In this document: positions 1-5,334 of the stretch, in pieces
How positions within the stretch are numbered: position 1 is the first letter of the stretch
Layout: every line of letters begins with the position of its first letter
DNA from: Planctomycetaceae bacterium
GTDB lineage: Bacteria; Planctomycetota; Planctomycetia; Pirellulales; Pirellulaceae
Length of the DNA stretch: 5,334 nucleotides
Direction of reading: 5' to 3'
NCBI GenBank assembly: GCA_003455945.1
Contig: DMPQ01000328.1
Span: 538-5,871 of the forward strand
Position numbers and translations under genes: made by a program
Notes under the pieces: generated by a model
Seen by the model: the letters and a program-made list of their open reading frames with translations, nothing else
The model's database searches: none
Told to the model about the DNA's origin: nothing

Positions 1-9
1 CTGTCGTAG

Positions 10-29
10 TGCGACCGCCCTCGGTCGCA
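10..29. repeat. Compact 8-bp hairpin with a CCCT loop
   Basis: TGCGACCG (10-17) pairs perfectly with CGGTCGCA (22-29) around a 4-base loop. It lies just outside the larger inverted repeat. On the plus strand it is followed only by GCGTTTGATT, which is not a convincing terminator T-tract. On the minus strand no T-run follows. It may be a separate small intergenic repeat or the edge of one that extends beyond the left end. Confidence 0.55.
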
Positions 30-44
30 GCGTTTGATTGCCCC

Positions 45-251
45 GAGGGGCGGAGGCGCTGAGTGAGACACAGTGGGGACGGAGGCACTGGACAGAATTT
101 TCCTCACGGAGACGCCGAGTACTCGGAGGCACGGGTCGGATTTTCTTCTGACGAAGAACTCTCAGTGCCTTCTCCGCCCCAGTGCCTCCGTGAGAGAATT
201 CCGAGCAGTGCCTCCGTCCACTCCGTAGCTCACTCAGCGCCTCCGTGCCTC
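45..251. repeat. Long nested imperfect inverted repeat (about 207 bp) with a central hairpin
   Basis: Arms can be paired by eye around one axis near 148-150. The outermost pair, 45-67 with 229-251, matches at 21 of 23 positions and includes a perfect 17-bp core (51-67/229-245). Inside it are 77-90 with 206-219 (14 bp perfect), 95-99 with 197-201 (5 bp), 103-111 with 186-194 (9 bp perfect, after a 1-base shift), 127-132 with 165-170 (6 bp), and the central stem TTCTTC/GAAGAA (143-148/153-158) with a TGAC loop. The arms are made of degenerate copies of a GTGCCTCCGTG-type motif and its complement. An alternative local palindrome, CCGAGTACTCGG, lies at 115-126. No transposase and no clear target-site duplication are visible. 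It could be a non-autonomous (MITE/REP-like) repeat, a structured 3' RNA element, or both. Confidence 0.75.
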
Positions 252-369
252 AGGTCGAACGAGAGGCCGCAACGGACAAGGGCCGGAGCGCCCGGGGCCA
301 CGTGAAGAGGCACGGAGACCCCTTGCTGACGCTGCGGGCTGGGGGGGACCCGAGTCCGGCAGTCGTCGT
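252..369. other. Non-coding tail between the inverted-repeat element and the DUF6288-like stop
   Basis: This is where transcripts of the minus-strand gene row would end. It contains a run of seven G (341-347; C on the transcript), short GC-rich self-complementary patches, and one outlying copy of the repeat motif (307-317). No GC hairpin followed by a T-run is seen on the minus strand, so an intrinsic terminator is not supported. Confidence 0.5.
307..317. repeat. Outlying copy of the repeat motif, inverted relative to 241-251
   Basis: GAGGCACGGAG at 307-317 is the exact reverse complement of CTCCGTGCCTC at 241-251 (11 bp perfect, 55-base spacer). The 241-251 segment is also the outer edge of the right arm of the larger inverted repeat, so the two pairings are mutually exclusive. 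Confidence 0.6.
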
Positions 370-1905
370 TTACTTTTCGGGGAACTCGCGGCCGGTGATG
401 GCCAGATTCTTCTTGGGAATCACCATCAGGAACGCGACGACACTCGACGCGACCGAGCGGGCATCGCCGTCGTAGCCGGCATTGTCTCGGTTCGGTTGGT
501 AGAAGAAGCGGCCGTCGTTGCAGTGAGCCATCGTGAACCACCAGCGGTTCGCATCCATCAGACTCCGGTAACTTTCCGGATCCAGATGGGCTCCGAGTGC
601 CGTGTAGGCCATTCCCATCGGCGGCGAGCCGTGAGTATCGGGGAAGCTCTGCGGATGGCGCCCGATGACTCGCGCATGCAGCAGCGCCTGATCGCGATAC
701 GCCTGATCGGCGTACGGGCTGAGCGCGTTGGCCAGCGCCGCCGCTCCGGTCCTCCCCATGTCGGCCCAATCGTCGGCTCCGCCTCCCGGTTCGTCCGAGT
801 ACCAGACGTAGCCGTTGGGGCCGGTTCCGCGACGGATGAAGCGATAGGCGGCGTCCAGTCGCTTGCGGTCCACCTCGATGCCGCAGCGGTGCATCAGCGA
901 CAGGGCGATCGCTCCTTGCGCAGTGATCATCTGGATCGGACCGTACCCTTCGAACCCCGGATTGTGCCCCCAGCCGCCGATCGCGTCCTGCGGCGTGCGC
1001 GGGAACGAATCGGGATGCGACTGGCGCGCCCGAGGATTGATCTGATCGGGACGCATGAACTGTCCGCGAATCAGAAAGTCGCGGATCTCCCGCAGCTCGT
1101 CGAGCACCCATGCTTCGCCGGTCGCCAGGTGAAACTCCGACAGGACGATCGCCGCACTCAGGTACGCCCAGTTCGGCAGGTCTTCCAGTCGGGTTTCACC
1201 GGCGATCGTGGTGCGCGCATGAAACCGAGCGTTGCGCCGGACCGCGTCGAGATATCGCTCCTCGCCGCTCGCCAGCAGCGCCAGCGGCGCGAACGTGTCG
1301 CGCACCGGATCGCCGAACGATCCGTCGTCGCGCTGATCGGCGACCAGATGTTCCAGCAGTTCGGCGAGGATCCGGTCCGACTTCGCACAGTCGATCGGAT
1401 AGGTCGCCGAGAACGAACCGTAGATCGTGCCGATCGGCAGCTCGACGCGGTTCGTCGTTTCTCCTCGACGAACTTCGAGCGACAACGTCCCCGTTCCGCT
1501 CTGACACGCTTCGAGCGCCTCGGCCAACTCGGCGATCGGGCCGTCTCCGCCGAACACCTCCTCGCCGTAGCCGTCGCGATGCGGCGTACGGAACGGATGG
1601 CCGTCGACTCCGACGATCACGTCGCCGGCTTCGATCCGTCCGTCGGCCGGCGACTGGGGAAAGACGTGACGGATCAGCAGGACGGTCGGCTCGTTCTCGA
1701 CCAGCTGAGCTCGCATGCCGGTCAGGCCGAGGTTGTAGAACCAACCGGGAACCTCGGCGTCCGGCCCGCGATCGGCACGCTGATTCCAGGGATGAGCATC
1801 ACCGTCGTAGTCGACCTGCGCCGTACAGCGGACGGCGGCGACGAGAGCAAGCAGCAGCGACGACGAAAGTCGCACGAACGATCCGATCATCCGAGTCCGA
1901 AGCAT
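370..1905 (-). CDS. Secreted DUF6288-like protein: signal peptide, PDZ-like domain, alpha/alpha-toroid-like region
   Basis: 511-residue protein. The N-terminus is a Sec signal peptide: Arg at 3, 5 and 12, hydrophobic core SSSLLLALVAAV (14-25), likely cleavage after C27-T28-A29. A lipobox is absent because Arg precedes the Cys. Residues about 57-155 form a PDZ-like domain (YNLGLTGMRAQLV at 57-69, SPADGRIEAGDVIVGVDG at 85-102), as in secreted proteases and scaffold proteins. No Ser/His/Asp protease motif is seen. From about 168 to 505 there are repeated helical segments with toroid-like turns: YPIDCAKSDRIL (169-180), QRDDGSFGD (191-199), GGWGHNPGFEGYGPIQM (310-326), GADDWADMGRTGAAALANAL (386-region; GADDW at 376-380), DTHGSPPMGMAYTALGAH (423-440), CNDGRFFYQ (462-470) and IPKKNLAITGRE near the end. 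This order, with the PDZ first, matches my memory of DUF6288 proteins in planctomycetes and verrucomicrobia. It may bind peptides or glycans in the periplasm; no catalytic role is shown. It follows the DUF1501 gene on the same strand after 149 bases. Confidence 0.8.
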   Translation of the reverse strand: MLRTRMIGSFVRLSSSLLLALVAAVRCTAQVDYDGDAHPWNQRADRGPDAEVPGWFYNLGLTGMRAQLVENEPTVLLIRHVFPQSPADGRIEAGDVIVGVDGHPFRTPHRDGYGEEVFGGDGPIAELAEALEACQSGTGTLSLEVRRGETTNRVELPIGTIYGSFSATYPIDCAKSDRILAELLEHLVADQRDDGSFGDPVRDTFAPLALLASGEERYLDAVRRNARFHARTTIAGETRLEDLPNWAYLSAAIVLSEFHLATGEAWVLDELREIRDFLIRGQFMRPDQINPRARQSHPDSFPRTPQDAIGGWGHNPGFEGYGPIQMITAQGAIALSLMHRCGIEVDRKRLDAAYRFIRRGTGPNGYVWYSDEPGGGADDWADMGRTGAAALANALSPYADQAYRDQALLHARVIGRHPQSFPDTHGSPPMGMAYTALGAHLDPESYRSLMDANRWWFTMAHCNDGRFFYQPNRDNAGYDGDARSVASSVVAFLMVIPKKNLAITGREFPEK

Positions 1906-2054
1906 CAAGTGCGACTCCGTTCCGATCTCTCGAAGGTAGGTGACGAACGGTCCCGACTTCGCAAGGCGAGGCCTGAGTACGGACAGGGAACGGTTCGCCC
2001 GGGTCGATCGGGCTCGCGAATCACCGACGTGAAATCCGATTCCGACCGGATCGT
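1906..2054 (-). other. 149-base spacer between the DUF1501 and DUF6288-like genes
   Basis: Non-coding spacer within the gene row. Only weak short inverted repeats are seen: a 5-bp stem at 1997-2001/2009-2013 with a 7-base loop, and TCAC/GTGA at 2021-2024/2029-2032. Neither is followed by a T-run on the minus strand, so no intrinsic terminator is supported. No sigma-70-like -35/-10 pair stands out. The spacer is long enough to hold a separate promoter for the downstream gene, but readthrough from the DUF1501 gene is equally possible. Confidence 0.5.
1915..1918 (-). promoter_or_regulatory. Shine-Dalgarno sequence for the DUF6288-like gene
   Basis: The minus strand carries GGAG 9 bases upstream of the ATG at 1905. 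This favours that ATG over the in-frame ATG at 1890. It also argues against an N-terminal extension, since the frame is open far upstream but those codons overlap the DUF1501 gene in another phase. Confidence 0.55.
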
Positions 2055-3569
2055 TCAGGCCAGGATCTCGTGCACGACCCTGGCCGGCTCGACGCCGACC
2101 GGGTTGAAGTCGAGACCTTGGAATCGAAACGTGAACCGTTCCGAATCGATCCCCAGACAATGCAGGATCGTCCGGTTCAGATCGCGGATGTGGACCGGAT
2201 CCTCGGCGACGTTGTAGCACCAATCGTCGCTGGCACCGTATTCGATGCCGCCGCGGACTCCGCCTCCCGCCAACCAGACCGTGAAGCAGCGGCCATGGTG
2301 ATCGCGTCCGGTCCCGAGAGCTCCTTGGCTGTACGACGTCCGACCGAACTCCCCGCCCCAGACGACCAGCGTATCGTCGAGCAGTCCCCGTTCGGCAAGA
2401 TCCTCGACCAGTGCCGCGCTCGCTCGGTCGGTATCGCGACATTGAGCGGCGAGGTGCTCGGGAAGGTCGCTGTGCTGATCCCAACCGCGATGGAAGAGTT
2501 GGATGAAGCGGACGTTCGACTCGGCCATGCGCCGCGCGAGCAGACAGTTGTAGGCGAACGTGCCGGGGATCTTCGCGTCGTCGCCGTAGCGCTCGAACGT
2601 CGACTCGGGCTCGTCGCTCAAATCGACCAACGAAGGAACCTCGGCCTGCATCCGGAACGCCATCTCGTACTGTGCGATGCGCGATTCGATCTCCGGATCG
2701 CCGACCGTCTCGAGCCGTCGCCGATTCATGGCGCCGAGATCGTCCAGCCAATCGCGGCGCGCTGCCCGATCGATCCCCGGCGGATCGGCCAGGTACAGGA
2801 CCGGATCGCCGCTGCTTCGCAACTGAACTCCCTGATGACTCGACGGAAGAAAGCCGCTCCCCCACAACCGCGAAAAGATCGGCTGCCCCGGGTTCTTGCC
2901 GGTCCCCTGAGACACCAGCACGACATACGCCGGCATGTTCTCGTTCTCGCTCCCCAGGCCGTAGCCGGCCCACGCCCCCAGACTCGGCCGCCCCGGAATC
3001 TGCGACCCGGTGTTGATCAGCGTGATCCCCGGGTCGTGATTGATCGCTTCGGTGTGGAGCGACTTGACGAAGGCCAGACGATCGACGACTCGGGCCGTGG
3101 CGGGAAGGAGCGAACTGATCGAGCGTCCGCATTCGCCGTGCCGGGCGAACGGAACGATCGGCCCGCAGATCGGAAATTCCTTTTGCCCCGACGTCATGCC
3201 GGTCAGTCGCTGTCCGCCGCGAACATGATCGGGGAGCGGCGTGCCGTGCAGTTCGCGGATCGACGGCTTGTCGTCGAACAGGTCGATCTGCGACGGACCT
3301 CCGGACATGAAGAGCCAGATGACGCGACGCGCCTTGGGAGGAAAATGCGGCAAGCCGGCCAAGCCGGGGCGACCGAGCTCGGACGCATCGACCGGCTGAT
3401 CCGCACGCGCCGTTCGCTCGACCGACGTTCGTTCGAGCAACGTGCCGAGCGCGATCGAGCCGAGTCCGAGTCCGACGTTGCGAAGCAGCGAGCGCCGCGC
3501 CGCAAGACGTTGCGCTTCACGCAACTCCGGCTCGCTCGAAGCGGTCGATCGAAGTCCGTCTCGTCTCAT
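2055..3569 (-). CDS. DUF1501 domain protein with a twin-arginine (Tat) signal
   Basis: 504-residue exported protein of the DUF1501 family, which is related in fold to the alkaline phosphatase/sulfatase superfamily (from family knowledge). A Tat-type leader is visible: ARRSLLR at 24-30, a hydrophobic glycine-rich core at about 31-45, and a possible A-R-A cleavage site ending at residue 56. Family motifs follow: [16 protein letters not shown] (87-102), [20 protein letters not shown] (174-193), FHRGWDQH (359-366), [10 protein letters not shown] (402-411), GRDHHGRCF (421-429) and FRFQGLDF near the C-terminus. The conserved His and Asp residues (H178, D179, H360, H366, D423, H424, H425) are candidate metal ligands, by inference. 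Length and motif order look complete. The start sits 4 bases after the DUF1553 stop with a good Shine-Dalgarno sequence. DUF1501 and DUF1553 genes are habitually paired in planctomycetes, so the products probably act together in the periplasm. The substrate is unknown. Confidence 0.95.
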   Translation of the reverse strand: MRRDGLRSTASSEPELREAQRLAARRSLLRNVGLGLGSIALGTLLERTSVERTARADQPVDASELGRPGLAGLPHFPPKARRVIWLFMSGGPSQIDLFDDKPSIRELHGTPLPDHVRGGQRLTGMTSGQKEFPICGPIVPFARHGECGRSISSLLPATARVVDRLAFVKSLHTEAINHDPGITLINTGSQIPGRPSLGAWAGYGLGSENENMPAYVVLVSQGTGKNPGQPIFSRLWGSGFLPSSHQGVQLRSSGDPVLYLADPPGIDRAARRDWLDDLGAMNRRRLETVGDPEIESRIAQYEMAFRMQAEVPSLVDLSDEPESTFERYGDDAKIPGTFAYNCLLARRMAESNVRFIQLFHRGWDQHSDLPEHLAAQCRDTDRASAALVEDLAERGLLDDTLVVWGGEFGRTSYSQGALGTGRDHHGRCFTVWLAGGGVRGGIEYGASDDWCYNVAEDPVHIRDLNRTILHCLGIDSERFTFRFQGLDFNPVGVEPARVVHEILA

Positions 3570-3573
3570 CCCG

Positions 3574-5334
3574 TCACTCCCGCGTCAGCGTCTCGTCAAG
3601 GTTCAGGATCAGCGAAGCGACTTCGGTGAAGGCGGCCGATTCGATCGGATCGAGCGGCGCTAGCGGCGGAGCGATGCCGAAACCGACCAGCGCCGCGGCC
3701 TGTTCCGGGCGATCGCGGTACCTCAGGCGAGCTCGCTCGAGCGATCGAGTCAGGATCGAGAGTTCGGTCTCGTCCGGCACGCGAGCGGTCGCCAGGCGAA
3801 AGGCGAGCGATAGCCGAGTCCGGTCGTCCGGCGCGGCATGCATGGCTCGATTCGCCAGTGCTCCGGCCGCCGCGACGAAGAGCGGTTCGTTCATCACCGC
3901 CAGTGCCTGGAGCGGCGTGTTGGTGCGCGAACGCCGCACGCTGCATGTCTCGCGATTCGTCGCGTCGAACGTGGTCAGGATCGGCGGCGGCGACGTCCGC
4001 TTGCGGAAGACATACAGGCTTCGGCGACGCACGCCGGCATCGTGATCCGGATACTGATGCTGCGCGGTGAAGGGGATCGGATGGCCGAAGTGACTGATCT
4101 CGCGCCACAGTCCGTCTGGCTGCAGCGGATGATCGCTCGGTCCTCCGAGCGTCCGATCGAGCAGCCCCGAGACCGCCAAGGCACTGTCGCGAAGCACCTC
4201 GGCGTCAAGTCGATGGCGAGGCATCCGGCCGAGCAGACGCGCTTCCGGATCCCGCTCGCGCTGGATCGGATCGACGTACGACGAGCGGCGATAGGCTCGC
4301 GAAAGGACGATCCGCTCGAGCAGTCGATGGACGTTCCAGCCGTCGGCGACGAACTCCGCCGCCAGATGATCGAGCAGTTCGGGATGCGTCGGGAACTCCC
4401 CCTGCGATCCGAAGTCCTCACTGGTCCGCACCAGGCCGGTGCCGAACAGGAGCTGCCAGTAGCGGTTGACGATCACGCGGGGGACGAGCGGGTTCTCGGG
4501 GCTGACGATCCACTCGGCGAGAGCCAAGCGATTCGCGTCGATCCCCTCGGGCAGACTCCCGAAGATCTCCGGAATCCCCGCCGTTACCGCTTCGCCCGGC
4601 TTGTCGTACTCGCCCCGTTCGAGCACGTGAGTCGTTCGATACGACGACTCGTCGCGCATCACCATCACCGACGAGAGCCCCGCGTCACGTTCGGCTTTCA
4701 GCACGCGGATCTCCTCGCGCACGTTCGCGACGAGCTTGGCGTATTCCGGATCCTCGGCCGCGATCGCTTCGGCCGTGACCGACCGATCGTCATCGGTCCA
4801 TTCGTGCGACGCCTTGGCCAGCGCCGACAGGAGTGCCGCCGACGGGCCGGAATCCGACATCGCCGCGTGCGGCTGACCCCACGGTGCATCACCGTAAGTC
4901 CCGCGAATCGAAGCCGGTTGCCGAGCGTCGGCTTCGGCCTCGGCCGGCTGTGCCTCCCACTGCTCGTCGGTCACCAGCCACTCGACCCGATCGGCGAACT
5001 CGAGACGGAGAACGGCGACGAGCGCGGCGGCCGACCCGTCTCCCCAATCGCTGCCGACGAACTCGAGGCGATGTTCTCCCGGTCCCAGACGGTCGGTCAG
5101 ATCGAGCACCGTCGGTCGCTGCCAATGTTCGTTCCGTCCGACTTCGTTCCCGTCCAGAATCAGTTCCGCTTCGTTGTCGCAGGTGACGAACAATCGCGCC
5201 GTGACCGGAGCTTCGGCCAGCTCGAACCTTCGACTCAGACGCACCACCGGTACGTCGCGCCGCTCGACCCAGATCCACGATGGCCAAGGTTCGCCGCGAG
5301 AGGCGTCCGGAAAGGATAACGGCTCGACGGCGGT
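3574..5334 (-). CDS. DUF1553 (PSD1) domain protein of the PSCyt1/DUF1549/DUF1553 family; 5' end outside the window
   Basis: Extracytoplasmic planctomycete protein whose full form normally reads cytochrome-c-like PSCyt1, DUF1549, optional insert, DUF1553. The window holds the last 586 codons, numbered here from the right edge. Residues about 16-126 look like a beta-sandwich insert, from PWPSWIWV (16-23) through [18 protein letters not shown] (48-65) to WLVTDEQW (119-126). The family's linker signature VMVMRDE...[14 protein letters not shown] lies at 223-248. DUF1553 follows with [20 protein letters not shown] (289-308), HPELLDHLA (317-325), [15 protein letters not shown] (437-451), [12 protein letters not shown] (467-478) and the terminal [14 protein letters not shown] at 5247 could be mistaken for the start, but the frame stays open to the edge and the family-typical PWPSWIW lies upstream of it. 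No CxxCH haem motif is present in this part; a haem domain, if any, is off the edge. The stop is 4 bases from the DUF1501 start, indicating one operon. Family assignment is secure; molecular function is unknown. Confidence 0.95.
   Translation of the reverse strand, partial: TAVEPLSFPDASRGEPWPSWIWVERRDVPVVRLSRRFELAEAPVTARLFVTCDNEAELILDGNEVGRNEHWQRPTVLDLTDRLGPGEHRLEFVGSDWGDGSAAALVAVLRLEFADRVEWLVTDEQWEAQPAEAEADARQPASIRGTYGDAPWGQPHAAMSDSGPSAALLSALAKASHEWTDDDRSVTAEAIAAEDPEYAKLVANVREEIRVLKAERDAGLSSVMVMRDESSYRTTHVLERGEYDKPGEAVTAGIPEIFGSLPEGIDANRLALAEWIVSPENPLVPRVIVNRYWQLLFGTGLVRTSEDFGSQGEFPTHPELLDHLAAEFVADGWNVHRLLERIVLSRAYRRSSYVDPIQRERDPEARLLGRMPRHRLDAEVLRDSALAVSGLLDRTLGGPSDHPLQPDGLWREISHFGHPIPFTAQHQYPDHDAGVRRRSLYVFRKRTSPPPILTTFDATNRETCSVRRSRTNTPLQALAVMNEPLFVAAAGALANRAMHAAPDDRTRLSLAFRLATARVPDETELSILTRSLERARLRYRDRPEQAAALVGFGIAPPLAPLDPIESAAFTEVASLILNLDETLTRE
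3577..3581 (-). promoter_or_regulatory. Shine-Dalgarno sequence for the DUF1501 gene
   Basis: The minus strand reads GGGAG, then the upstream gene's TGA stop, then CGGG, then the ATG at 3569. The GGGAG is 7 bases from the start codon and lies in the last codons of the DUF1553 gene. This supports the ATG at 3569 as the start. It also implies that ribosomes ending the upstream gene can reinitiate at once (translational coupling). Confidence 0.75.

Noticed and set aside
45..251. CRISPR array interpretation of the recurring GTGCCTCCG motifs
   Set aside because: The motif copies are short, degenerate, in both orientations and irregularly spaced, with no spacer-like unique segments of constant length and no cas genes.
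63..305. 80-codon plus-strand frame in the left non-coding region
   Set aside because: It consists of the two arms of the inverted repeat. The translation has no motif and no convincing ribosome binding site was found.
230..1111. 293-codon minus-strand frame running past the DUF6288-like stop
   Set aside because: It overlaps the real gene in a different phase and continues into repeat sequence. The composition is Arg/Ser/Gly-rich shadow.
1997..2013. Possible intrinsic terminator after the DUF1501 gene
   Set aside because: The stem is only 5 bp with a 7-base loop, and no T-run follows on the minus strand.
496..2217. 573-codon open frame on the plus strand
   Set aside because: It runs antisense to the DUF6288-like gene, the spacer and the end of the DUF1501 gene. 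It is Arg-rich without recognisable motifs and is explained by GC-rich codon bias on the opposite strand.
1906..3132. In-frame upstream extension of the DUF6288-like gene to 3132
   Set aside because: The frame is open, but this part overlaps the DUF1501 gene in another phase and reads as Arg/Ser-rich shadow. A signal peptide and Shine-Dalgarno sequence place the real start at 1905.
2070..3629. 519-codon open frame on the plus strand
   Set aside because: It lies wholly antisense to the well-supported DUF1501 gene and the tail of the DUF1553 gene. The translated product shows no family features.
5245..5247. GTG at 5247 as the start of the DUF1553 gene
   Set aside because: The frame stays open for 29 more codons to the window edge, and those codons encode family-typical sequence (PWPSWIW). 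The true start is therefore outside.
3838..5319. 493-codon open frame on the plus strand
   Set aside because: It is antisense to the conserved DUF1553 coding sequence, with low-complexity Arg-rich translation.

Overview
The window is GC-rich bacterial DNA and most likely comes from a member of the Planctomycetota. The main evidence is an adjacent pair encoding a DUF1553-type protein (PSD1, the C-terminal half of the PSCyt1/PSCyt2/PSD1 cytochrome family) and a DUF1501 protein with a twin-arginine signal. This pairing is characteristic of that phylum and occurs in many paralogous copies per genome. Genus cannot be read from the sequence. All real genes lie on the minus strand, so transcription runs right to left.

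Layout, in transcription order. (1) 5334-3574 is the 3' part of a DUF1549/DUF1553 gene. Its start, and any N-terminal haem domain and DUF1549 domain, lie beyond the right edge. The window holds a beta-sandwich-like insert followed by the complete DUF1553 domain. (2) 3569-2055 is a complete DUF1501 gene starting 4 bases after the previous stop. Its Shine-Dalgarno sequence abuts that stop, so the two are probably translationally coupled. (3) 2054-1906 is a 149-base spacer with no convincing promoter or terminator. (4) 1905-370 is a complete gene for a secreted DUF6288-like protein: signal peptide, PDZ-like domain, and an alpha/alpha-toroid-like region. (5) 369-1 is non-coding. It holds a long, nested, imperfect inverted repeat (about 45-251) built from degenerate copies of a GTGCCTCCGTG-type motif, a separate compact hairpin (10-29), and a further outlying copy of the motif (307-317).

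How the genes may work together: all three products appear to be exported (Tat for DUF1501, Sec for DUF6288; the export signal of the DUF1553 protein is out of view). They probably act in the periplasm or at the envelope. DUF1553/DUF1501 pairs have been proposed to take part in extracytoplasmic electron transfer or polysaccharide processing in planctomycetes, but no biochemical role can be read from this sequence. The link of the DUF6288 protein to the pair rests on same-strand adjacency only. The genes look intact, with no frameshifts, no transposase, no CRISPR array, no tRNA or rRNA. Nothing here demonstrates a wholly new system. The least explained part is the inverted-repeat element downstream of the operon.
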